Shown in pieces: positions 35,753-46,344 of a stretch of DNA of 64,000 nt (positions are counted from its first letter, which is position 1; each line of letters opens with the position of its first letter). This stretch comes from Trametopsis cervina (lineage: Eukaryota; Basidiomycota; Agaricomycetes; Polyporales; Irpicaceae). The notes beneath the pieces are model-generated. The model did no database searches. It saw nothing but the letters and a program-made list of their open reading frames with translations, and was not told where the DNA came from. The stretch is taken from positions 527,692 through 591,691 of the forward strand of contig MU278360.1 of the NCBI GenBank assembly GCA_022385755.1. The letters run 5' to 3'. A program made the position numbers and the translations under genes.

Positions 35753-36405
35753 GGACTGGGGGCGTGAAGGCGGCGGAGAGACAGCATTGGAAGTAGCGTT
35801 CGGATATTGGCTTTGTGCTGATAGGTTTCGTGAGTGCCGCTTAGGCTGTGGAATTGAACAAATACGAGAATGTCGATGAGGATGAGGATGTCAGCGGTGC
35901 GCGAGGAGGGCTACGACACATACTCTGTACGCTTGATACGGCAAGTTACTCGGTGTCTGCATATTACTGCGACTGCTCCCAGACACGAAGGATATCTTGT
36001 CCGCAGAAGGCGCTTTGTCGTGCTGGCTTCAGAGATGAATGAGCCAAGCTAAGGTAGAGCGTAGTTTGTTTCCCCACACGGAGCCAAATGGGCGAAGGTG
36101 GGAGCGAACGGCTGCTTCTTGTCTGTCTTGCACTGCACTGCGGCACAGTCACGATGTCGCCTTGGCTATTGCGGTCGCCAAAGAAGACCGGCGGCGTAGT
36201 TGGCGTCAAGCACGACGACGACGAACAAGACGGCAAGATGGATGCGAATAGGTAAGTTTCGTCGCAGCGCTCGCGCTACCTCATCCATCTGCGGCTTAGC
36301 TGCGGTCCGCTTATACAAGGCGTCTCATGTTATTGCTCTGCCATTTAAAGCGACGATCGCCGTTACCAGTTACAGCAGTTCTGCACATCTCACTCGACCT
36401 CGACA
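35753..36405. promoter_or_regulatory. divergent promoter region, FYVE gene and twinfilin
   Basis: About 650 bp between two start codons pointing apart. Short frames in it (60-90 codons) look random. No clear TATA or CCAAT arrangement was identified. Confidence 0.35.
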
Positions 36406-37739
36406 ATGTCTGCCAGCAGTGGGATAACCGTGTCTCCAGAGCTGGCTAATGCCTTCGGCGACGCCGTCAACTCTCAGGCCGTCAGGTTCCTCAAGGTCTC
36501 CATACGCAATGGTGATTACCGTCATCCCACGGCGGTTGCAGTGAAGGGGATCTCATGTTCCCCGTTTGTTCTCCGTAGAGTCTTTGGTTGCCGATAGGTC
36601 TGAACCGCCGTCTGGGACGTTTGAGGAAGACTTTGACAAACTCGGCGACCTCCTCGAAGAGAATGTGCCCGCATATGTGCTCGTCAGGCTGGACAGTCCC
36701 CCGACCGACTGGCTCGCGGTGTTCTTCGTTCCCGATACCGCGAAAGTGAGGGATAAGGTACGCAGATATGTCCCTGCATGCCATTTGATGTACTAAAGTG
36801 ATTCCACTAGATGCTGTACGCGGCGACGCGGACATCTCTGACCAGGTCGCTTGGATCTGCGCCGTTCAAAGACACCCTGTTTGCGACCACGAAGGACGAG
36901 GTGACCTTCTCCGCGTATGAGAAGCATCGCGCTTCCCTCAATGCACCGAAGCCCATGAGCGCAAGAGAAAGGGAGATGGACGAGATCAGGAAGGCCGAAA
37001 GCAAGAGCGCCTCGTACGAGGGCAGCAGAGCACGAACCACACATGTTCACGAGGAGGTCGGGCTGGGATGGCCTGATGATGCGAAGAATGCTGTCGCGGA
37101 GCTTGGCAATGGAGAGGCCAGTAAACTGGTCATCCTGGTGAGCAATCTCACTTGCACACGTCATTCTCGTAGCTGATTCTGAGGACTGCTCAGACTATTG
37201 ATCCTGCTACAGAGACCTTACAGTTGCATACCGCTTCCGATATCGAGGCGGATCACGTTGGTTCTACGCTTCTCCCCTCGGACCCTTGTAAGAACGAAAT
37301 GTTACGGTCCCGTATCTTTACTGAGTCTGCTCTCAGGTTTCGCGTTCTTTGCATGGGCGCAGCCTTCCCGGCGTGACATAGGTGAGCTATACAATACTGT
37401 CATGAGAGTACTCCGGAGACTCACCGCCATACAGTATTTATCTACTCATGTCCCTCAAGGTCCTCTGTGAGGGTGCGAATGCTCTACTCTTCCTCAGCAG
37501 TCTCTGTCTCTCGAGCAGCCGGTCGGCTCCTGGACGGTGGTTCTACAAAGTTGTTAAGCCGGAGGATAGAGACGTCGGATCCCGCAGAGATAGACGAGGC
37601 ATTCCTGGTTTCGGACCTGGAGTCTGTTCTTGAGAAGACGGCACCGCAGACGGCCGGCCAGGGGAGTAGCGGGACGGCTGTAGCTGCGGACAACAAACCA
37701 GCCTTCGCTCGACCAAGAGGACCTGCGAGGAAGCGGTAG
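36406..37739 (+). CDS. TWF1: twinfilin, actin-monomer-binding protein
   Basis: A 351-residue protein with two ADF-homology domains that sequesters ADP-actin and caps barbed ends at cortical patches. Six exons (36406-36511, 36579-36757, 36811-37137, 37194-37287, 37337-37381, 37435-37739) close in frame. ADF-H 1 (about 4-140) includes GITVSPELANAFGDA and WLAVFFVPDTAKVRDKMLYA. ADF-H 2 (about 185-310) includes LVILTIDPATETLQL and VFIYSCPSRSSVRVRMLYSS, the twinfilin signature near the actin-binding helix. The short basic tail PRGPARKR matches the family's PIP2/capping-protein-binding end. The sixth exon contains an internal GTCCTCTGTGAG that looks like a tiny intron but is coding. Confidence 0.95.
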
Positions 37740-38095
37740 AGATGCGTTGAAACACATACAGGCAAGAAGTAAACAGCCACTATGGAATTAAGGACACTGT
37801 AAATTAGCTAGAACATGCAACCGTCTACGTTTGAAGTGTGCACTATCTGGCTTGCAGAACGCCGCGGGCCGGGGAGCTTCCCCACGGGGCAGTCTGCTCA
37901 TCTGATGCACGCCATCAAAGCCAGAAAGGCTATTCCCTTCACACAGTAACGCAGGATGCCCACTGACCGAAGACCCGTCCCACTCGATTCCCGTCGGCCA
38001 CCGTCGGATAAGGGAGAACAGCCACCAGCAAGATCCGTTCTTGCTTCACCCTGAATCTGCCAGTGAGCGGTTGTTCCAGAACTTCACCCTGAACT
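37740..38095. other. intergenic, presumed promoter of first SCOT gene
   Basis: A 356-bp gap between the twinfilin stop and the start of the first CoA-transferase. No gene seen. Confidence 0.4.
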
Positions 38096-40273
38096 ATGTT
38101 GAACGCGACGAGACGACGTGCGCTGCCTGCGTCCAAACCCCGCGTGTTGTGGGCTTCTGCTCATGCGGGCGGTGTACAATACTTTGCGGTGAGGACTATT
38201 GTTGCCAATGCGCCAATCCCGAAGAAGACGAAGGTGTGGAAGTCGGCGGACGACGCGGTCGCTGACATCAAGGAAGGAAGCACGATTCTTAGTGGAGGTG
38301 AGTACTTCTGTGCAGTTCACTGTGGACTCCGAGCTGAGGATGTGTAGGCTTTGGTCTATGCGGCACGCCGGATACACTAATCCATGCGCTCGCAAAGCGC
38401 AAGGATGTGGGGAACTTCACGGCGGTGTCTAACAACGTTGGTTCTGGCGAGAAGGGTCTAGGTACGTCGAAACAAAATGCAGAGGAGTATATGCATTGAA
38501 TTATACGCGAATCTAGGGAAGCTCCTTCATTCTGGACATTTGGACAAGATGATGGCGTCCTACATCGGAGGGTACGTTGGTCTCCAGTTATACCAGTGGA
38601 ATGCACTGACCTATCTGTATACCTTTAGCAATAAACACTTCGAATCACTGTACCTCGAGGGCAAGATCTCGCTCGAGCTCATCCCCCAAGGCACCCTCGT
38701 CGGCCGTCTTCGCGCGCACGCATCTGGCATGCCCGCGTTCTTCACCCCAACAGGTGCCTCCACCGCGGTCGAACTGGGGTCCATCCCCATCCGGTACAAC
38801 CAGGGCGGGTTCAAGTCTGGCGTGAAGATTCCCGGAAACAAGAAGGAGGCGCGCGAATTCAATGGGCGCAGATATCTCATGGAGCCTGGTATCAAGGGTG
38901 ACGTCGCGTTTATTCGGGCGTGGAAGGTGGATGAGGTCGGGAATGTGGTGTTCAGGTAATGCAGTTGCTTGGTGTTCTAAAAGTGTGCAGTATTGCTGAG
39001 CACAGATTACCAACAGGTATACCCAGAATAACTTCTCGTCAGTCATGGCGCGTAACGCTGCCTTGACAATCGTGGAGGTATGTTGATTTGGGGACGCTGT
39101 TGTTCATCCCTTGCTGATTGCGTTGTCGCAGGCGGAGAACATCGTTCCCGTGGGGTCAATATCCCCCAACGCCATACACGTTCCAGGAATATACGTCGAC
39201 CGTATCGTCCCTGCCACAGCGCCGAAAGAGATCGAGTTTGCAACCTTAGCACAAGAGGCCCCTTCGTCCGAGGCTAGCAAGGGCACCGAAGCCGCGTTGT
39301 CCCCGGAGAAGCAGAAAGCGCAGGAGCAAAGACACAGAATCGCCAAGCGCGCGGCGAAGGAGCTTCGGGATGGCTTCCATGTAAACTTGGGTATCGGCAT
39401 GCCGACACTTGTGCCCGAGGTATGCCGCGCTTTCCTCATTGCACCAGTGTTTAGTTTTCTGACCATGTTTTCTCCACAAGTATCTTGAGCCTGGCGTGAA
39501 AGTGTGGCTTCAGAGCGAAAACGGAATTCTCGGAATGGGACCATACCCCACGAAGGAGCAGCTTGATGCGTGCGTATACGATATGCTCTCCAGTTTGTGC
39601 GCTGCTGGTTTACTCATATGTGTGTTCAATAGTGACATCATCAATGCCGGCAAGGAAACCGTAACCTTGCTTCCTGGAGCATCTGTGTTCGGTAAGCGGA
39701 TTCCTTGTATCTCTTCAAGTGGCAGTGGCTTATCTTGGGTGCAGACTCGGCTGAGTCGTTCGACATGATTCGCGGCGGTCATATCGATGTTGCTATTCTT
39801 GGTGTGCGTGTGCTAGGTTTACCTCCTTTAGGCGGGGAACTGACGCGTAACATATGACTTCATTAGGCCATGGAGGTCTCTCAGGTTGGGGATATCGCCA
39901 ATTTCATGATCCCAGGGAAGATGGTGAAGGGTAAGCGTCGTATGGTTGTCGTTGCCAATAAAACATGCTCACTCTGAGCGCAGGTATCGGTGGTGCGATG
40001 GATCTCGTCTCCAACCCTGATAAGACGAAGGTTATTGTCGTGATGGAACATAACGCCAAGGACGGCAGCCCGAAGATCCTCGCCGAATGCTCTCTGCCTC
40101 TGACTGGTGCTCGCGCCGTCAGCCAGATCATTACGGAACTTGCTGTGTTCGACGTCGACAGACATGCAGGAAAGATGAGGCTGTCAGAGATTGCGGAGGG
40201 TGTTACGTTGGACGAGGTCAAGGCAAGGACGGGGGCAGAGTTCGAAGTACCAAGCAAAGTAGGGACCATATGA
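38096..40273 (+). CDS. succinyl-CoA:3-oxoacid CoA-transferase (SCOT), copy 1, mitochondrial
   Basis: Transfers CoA between succinate and acetoacetate (or related acyl groups), through a glutamyl-CoA intermediate. Eleven exons: 38096-38297, 38348-38461, 38517-38571, 38629-38955, 39017-39077, 39132-39419, 39481-39569, 39633-39691, 39745-39803, 39867-39930 and 39984-40273, giving 535 residues. The Arg-rich acid-poor N-terminus ([19 protein letters not shown]) is a likely mitochondrial presequence. The alpha half has GGFGLCGTP; the beta half has [14 protein letters not shown] with catalytic Glu362. Both halves are fused as in animal OXCT. A paralogue of equal length follows in the same direction. 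Confidence 0.95.
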
Positions 40274-41093
40274 TGTACATGCTGATGAGTAATCTGTATT
40301 CTATGACATCGTGGGGAAAGCTAGACCTAGAAGGGCTTTCGTGCAGAACAATGTGGGGGTCGTGCTTCCCCATTCACTCCGTCTTGATCTTCGGGTATGC
40401 TGTTTGGCGATGATCCTCAGCCTTAGGAAATCTTTACGGGTGTACGTCGGTCAGAGCGCAGGAATATGCTACTATATATCGCATGTAGATACTGCCTGTG
40501 GGCTCACAACTGCTCAGACAGTCCAGTACCGCTAAGCACATGTCCTGCGCCCACATTGCAAGCATCATCTACACCTCCCTCTTTGGCTTCCTGTGTGAGA
40601 TGACGATCGCTCGATGATGGAATTTGAATGGATCACGGTGAAATTGATTTTGTAGAAGGGTGAATTTGACTGTTTCCGATGACGCCGAGTATTACGGCCG
40701 TCGGCCTTGTTCGGGGAGTCGTCGGTCTTCTTGGTACACAACGGCCTCACCCAGGCTTCGTCGTCCTCAGCAATCTCGTCCGTCCTCCTGAATCTACAGC
40801 TTAGCAATTATGTACACGAATAGCCAGCGGTGTGTTAGAATGGGTAAACGTTGAGCTCACGCAGGCCACATGTCCAGTGGAGGGGCTTCGATCGGACCTG
40901 GGGTTCGGTCGACCTCCCCACAGCAGACCCTTCCACACCCACCCATAAAAGCGCAGGACAAGCCGTGGTCGCAGCCAATTTCGGCCTGTGATCTTTTTGC
41001 CCTCGAGGGCGCAAACCTCCTTCCTCTTCCTCGCCCCCTCCCACCGTCCCCTCCAGACAGATCTCTCGGCTGTCCGCGCACTGATATATAGCT
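40274..41093. other. intergenic between the SCOT paralogues
   Basis: 820 bp separate the two copies. The last part has a gatatatag just before the copy-2 ATG, possibly a TATA-like element or leader sequence. No gene supported; frames of 70-90 codons in several phases at 40835-41120 look random. Confidence 0.4.
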
Positions 41094-43156
41094 ATGCTCG
41101 CGATCAGAGCTGCTGCTCACAACAACACCGCGGCCTCGAGGCTAGCGCACTTGCGTCCTAGACCTCATCGCACAGGCCGTATCATTTCAGTGCGGTTCTT
41201 GGCCGTCGTTGCAAATGCGCCTCTCCCTCGAAAGAGAAAAGTATGGGACTCGGTAGAAGAGGCAGTGAAGGATGTCAAGTCTGGAGATGTCTTGCTCTCC
41301 GGAGGTGCGTAGTCATTGCTCATGTATGCTACTCGACATGTGTTGACATGCTGGATCTACAGGGTTTGGGCTCTCTGGTATCCCCGAGACGTTGCTCAAG
41401 GCGCTGTCAAAACGCGCTGACGTCAAGGACATCGTCGCGGTGTCCAACAACGCCGGAGCAGGTGAAAAGGGTCTCGGTGAGTACTCAACGACTTCCGTGT
41501 ATACTCCCCGCTCATACGTGTTGTCCCCCAGTACGCCTCATCAAAGCCGGGCAACTGAAGAGACTCATGATCTCCTACCTCGGAGGGTACGCCACCGTTA
41601 TCTTTTTTGCGCTAGACGCGCAAAAGCTATGACGCTAACGATTGCTCACAGCAACAAATTCTTGGAGGCCGAATATTTGCAGGGACGCATCGGCATTGAG
41701 TTGGTGCCGCAAGGCACGCTATGTCAGCGCATCATGTCCCACGCCTCTGGCATGCCTGCATTCCTCACTCCCACTGGCGCCAACACTCTCGTTGAGACCG
41801 GCGGGATTCCGATTCAATTCAATGCGGGCGGTATGTCGGCGGGCGTGAAGGTGCCCGGTGTACCGAAGGAGACGACTGTCATCGAAGGGCGCAAATATGT
41901 CGTTGAGCCTGCTATCTCTGGCGATGTCGCGTTCGTACACGCGTGGAAGGCAGATGAAGTCGGCAACTTGGTTTTCCGTTATGCATCGAACAACTATAAC
42001 GGCGCGATGGCGAGAAACGCAAAGCTGACGATCGTCGAAGCGGAGGAAATTGTGTAAGACAATATCGCTGATTCATTCGACATGAACGATTACTCACAGG
42101 CTGTCAATGTCACAGACCGGTCGGAAGCCTTTCACCCAACGCCATCCACGTCCCGGGTATCTACGTCGACCGCATCGTCAAAGCCACACAACCCAAGGCC
42201 ATCGAAATCGTTGCACTCGCAAAGAGCCCTCAAGAACAATTCGGAACGCCGGATCCCAAAGCTGCTGAAGAAGTTGCGGCGAAGGACTGGAGACAACGCA
42301 TCGCACGGCGCGCCGCGCGGGAGATTCATGATGGCTTCTACGTCAACCTCGGCGTCGGTATTCCCACTCTCGTTCCTGAGCACCTAGACCCGAACGTCAA
42401 GGTGTGGCTGGAAAGTGAGAACGGTATTCTCGGTATGGGCCCGTACCCCACAGAGGACCAGGTCGACCCGTGAGTGTTTGCAGTTTCTATCATGTTTCCT
42501 CAGTAACTGACTCTGTGCAGGGATATGATCAACGCTGGTAAAGAGACCTGCACACTGCTTCCTGGTGCATCAACTTTCGGTCAGTACCTTCATATCCGAG
42601 GTATGATGTTTCACAACTGACATAGATATCTGTTAGACTCTGTCGAGTCCTTCAACATGATTCGTGGCGGTCACATCGATGTCACTGTCCTCGGTGTACG
42701 TATTCCCGACTAAAACGAGCGGGACAGAAACTTATCCCTTTATTTTACAGGCTATGCAAGTCTCCCAAGCTGGCGACATAGCCAACTTCATGATCCCCGG
42801 AAAACTGGTCAAGGGTAAGTCCATGTGTCCTTTTGTTGCGCGTATGATACTGATTTGATGGTGCAGGCATTGGTGGCGCTATGGACCTGGTCTCCAATCC
42901 TGACAAGACAAAAGTGATTGTGACCATGCAGCACTGCTCGAAGGACGGGACGCCCAAACTCGTGAAGGAATGTTCACTGCCGCTGACTGGTGCCCGGGCG
43001 GTCTCGCTCATAATAACGGACATGGCGGCTTTCAACGTGGATCGCGCTGCGGGAGAGCTCACACTCATTGACCTAGCCAAGGGCGTGACGCTCGAGGAAC
43101 TGCGATCAAAAACAGCCTGCGACTTCAAAGTCGCAGACAATGTGGGCACATTCTAA
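41094..43156 (+). CDS. succinyl-CoA:3-oxoacid CoA-transferase (SCOT), copy 2, mitochondrial
   Basis: Paralogue of the preceding gene, also 535 residues. Nine exons: 41094-41304, 41363-41476, 41532-41586, 41652-42053, 42116-42469, 42521-42579, 42637-42695, 42751-42814 and 42867-43156. The basic presequence (RLAHLRPRPHRTGRI) suggests mitochondrial import. GGFGLSGIP and [14 protein letters not shown] carry the family signatures, with catalytic Glu362 at the same residue number as copy 1. Seven intron positions are shared with copy 1. Copy 2 lacks the introns after VVF/R, VE and PE, and has one of its own after EEIV. One signature position differs: Glu replaces the usual His/Gln before SENG. Confidence 0.95.
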
Positions 43157-43692
43157 TTTTATCATATAGTCGGTTCTGCGTAACGGACGCGTCGGACTAG
43201 TAGTCATTCATACGCAAGTAGCACAGAGTATTTAGCATCGCATGTTGATACCTTAGAAATTGCAATAGTCACTGTAGAAGTAGCTGTACAAATATGGCAG
43301 ATTCTGGTTTCGTATGACTGTGCGTCAGATGCATGGGCCCTCCACCGCCCAACAGATGAGTGACAACGTGAAACGGCGGGTCCGGCTACAATTATCGTGT
43401 CGCGCAGAAGCGCCCTCGTCTTGGCTTCTTCGACGCGCACAGCAGCGACTGCCTCAGCACCATCGTCTCCCTCCCCGAGCATCTCTTGGTCATTCACCGC
43501 ATCTATTAGTAGACCTTCGCTCTTGAGCCTTTGTTTCTTATCAAGCACAGTCCGGTCACTTCACGAAAAAGCGCATCTGCTTCTCGCGAGCGCCCGCTCC
43601 AAAGGGTCTCAACCTGGTCATTTCCATACGACTACAACGACCACGACCGATTCCCCAACGCTTCCCAGCATCGCACCCAGCACCACGCGACG
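43157..43692. other. intergenic before KNR4
   Basis: 536 bp with no supported gene. The plus frame that runs into KNR4 from 43531 is out of phase with the protein. Confidence 0.4.
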
Positions 43693-45621
43693 ATGAGCTG
43701 GTTTGCGAACCTCTTCGGCTCGTCGAAGCCAGCCCGCAACTCTGGCAGAACAGCCATCGTATCTACTCATGAGGCGTTCAGCCTACCCACCTCATCACCC
43801 AGACATCCCATGGACGGATTCCAGTCGGGCTCGCCGCTGACCAACTCCCCACCGCAATCCTCCGGCTCGTACTCGTATCCGCCGCAGTCACCACCAGGTA
43901 CTTACGACTATCTGCCATCGGGGTGTGTTTTCTCTCGACGTCATAGTCATTGCGCGCGCTCACTGTTTTCTCGCCGCCATCAAACAGCACCAGCTCGCGT
44001 CGGCAGTCGTCGACGCTGCCGCTGCACAACGGACCGGGGATGTCGACAAAGGCACCGTTCCCGCCACTGAACACGACATGGAACAGGCTGCGGACTTGGC
44101 TGTCGAACGAGTACCCTGAGCTCGGAGATACGCTCAATTACGGTATACTGCCGCCTGATCTTGCGCAGATTGAAATGGCGTTTGGGTTCGCGCTCCCGCA
44201 AGCTGTGCGGGACTCGTACCTGTGTGCGGACGGTCAGGAGCCCGAGTCGTCTGCAGGGTGCTCGGAGGGTCTGTTCTTCGGACTGACGCTGCTGCCATTG
44301 GAGGACGTCATGGAGGAATGGAGGTTCTGGAGGGAAGTGGACGACGATCCGAACTCCGGTGCGAACCCGCAATTGCGAGATCGCATGGACTCGATTCCGC
44401 CTGGGTGGGTTAAGAGGGAGTACTCGTCGAGAGGATGGATCCCGCTTGTGGCGGACAAAGCGGGGAATTATCTGGGCGTCGACATGAGCCCTGGGGAAGG
44501 CGGTGCGGTGGGACAGGTGATCGTATTTGGAAGGGACTTCGACACGAAGGTGGTTATGTATAGAGGGGACGGAGAGCATGGATGGGCGAAGTGGTTGTCT
44601 GGGTTCGTAGACGATCTTGAGAGCGGTGAGGGCTTTGAGCTTGGCGCGACTGCGGAGGGGAGTGAGGGTAGTGAGGACTCCGTCGGCTATGAGAGTTATT
44701 TCTTTGATGGCACTGGGAGAGGCTCGGGTGACGGTGGAGGAGATGCGGGATCTGCTGGGATGCGATTGGCGGGTGAGTACAAAGGCTGGAACGTCTTAGA
44801 GGCTTGGGCGGATCGGAGTGTACGAAAGTGGCAAGAGCTTGGGGTCATTGCAACGCCCGAAGAACTACCACAGGGCAAATACCAGGTATGAGATTTCTTG
44901 AGTGTGTCTACTGTCTATCTCATTGCACTTGGCACAGACTGCCGATGATATCAGCAAGGAGGCGATCCGAGCAGTGACCGACAGCTCTGGTGCAGAAATA
45001 CCAATCCCTGTGCTCAAATCTGCGTCGACAGCGACTCTTCCCTTAGTGGGCGGAACAGCACCAATACCAACCATCTCTGTCACAAAACCGCCCGCCCCTC
45101 TACCTGTGGATGTCCCTACAGCAGATGACGTTATTTCTATCGCCGAACCTCCCAATACCGATCTCGAGGCAGGAGGCAGCATGTCTATGCGCGAAATCGG
45201 TGCCGCTCTGCCAACAAGCAGAACGTCTGGACCTACATCTCCTACAACACCCACCGCGCACACAGAAAAGCTTCCCGCACCTTTACCCCCTCCACCCGCA
45301 TCACCAGCTCAAACCCCAACTAGAGCACTCTATGCTGCGTCTGATTTCGGCCCATCGTCGTCACAGACCACAGACTTCTTGGCCGATAGCAGCAGTTCAT
45401 TGTCTACTGTCGCGGCGCCGCCTTTGGTAGCGACGCCTGAAGATAGCTCATCGAGCCCGGGATCCGTGGATTCAGCTGTATTGGTAGACAGTGATGATGC
45501 CCTGTCACCGCCGCTCAAGTCTGTACAACTAGCCAGCGGAAGGGAGGAGGCCTTGAGCGACGGTGTTCTTGTATCCGACCCGGAGGACTCGCCGGAGAGC
45601 CGAAAGACTGTGTTGTCATAA
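43693..45621 (+). CDS. KNR4: KNR4/SMI1 homologue, cell-wall assembly regulator
   Basis: A 603-residue hub protein that in yeast links wall-stress signalling to glucan and chitin synthesis. Three exons (43693-43922, 43988-44885, 44938-45621) close in frame. The N-tail MSWFANLFGSSK and a Ser/Pro-rich stretch lead to the globular SMI1/KNR4 domain (about 90-330): TWNRLRTWLSNEYPELGDTL, GILPPDLAQIEMAFGFALP, then GWIPLVADKAGNYLGVDMSP and GQVIVFGRDFDTKVV. The last exon encodes an acidic, Ser/Thr/Pro-rich tail that is probably disordered, as in other fungal Knr4 proteins. It lies near the SOG2 gene but not next to it. Confidence 0.92.
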
Positions 45622-46344
45622 CCTAGTCGATGCGACGAGAATGACTATCCTGGCCCTTCATCACATTCTGCGTGTGGGAAGTAGGACTGGGAGAAACAAC
45701 ACACAACGCGACGAGCAATACTGTATAAGCACGCAAGAAACAGGACTGTCTAGCGTGCTCATGTTCTTTTATTATGGTGACTGGCTGTGCCTATCCTTTG
45801 ACACCTTTCTTCTTTCATATCGACAGAGACTCTGCATATCCCTGAAGAGCATAATCGACCTTCCGTGACCGCTTCCATCGCTTGTTTTCGTCCTTTCGAT
45901 TTTCTTTCTTTTCCCAATTCAATTTATAGTCGCATCGATACCCGTAAATCTCACGTAGTCGTCTCGCCGCCGTCATTTGCGCATCATCGTAAGGATACAC
46001 GTCGACTGTCTGACTGCAGCAAAGACATTTTCAGTGTAAACATCAGAGTGACCTTTGAGTTCGGGCAGGAACTGAGCGCTTAATGGCGGTCCAATCAGGG
46101 AAGGAGGGCCAGTAGCAGCTGGCCAACACGGTCACGCACCAACATTTACCTAGGGTATAATTGGCCGCCCCTTCCCTCGAGTCTTCGTATACCAGCCTGT
46201 TCTTTGGGCTCGCCTTCATCCAACAACGCTTCTTTCGAAGCAGGCTCGATATCATTGGAGTCGCAGTCAGCCATCTCAACCTGTCGACCCTAACCATCTT
46301 CAACATCCAACACCACCTTCCAAGCGTTCTCGAGAGTAACAGAC
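45622..46344. other. intergenic before VID21
   Basis: 723 bp with no supported gene. A CCAAT box at about 46090 (gtCCAATcag) lies roughly 250 bp upstream of the VID21 ATG. Confidence 0.4.

Noticed and set aside
37460..37471. Apparent tiny GTCCTCTGTGAG intron in twinfilin
   Set aside because: Reading through keeps the frame and gives the conserved SCPSRSSVRVRMLYSS; it is exon.
43980..44579. 199-codon minus-strand ORF
   Set aside because: Antisense to the KNR4/SMI1 domain, His/Arg-rich with no domain.
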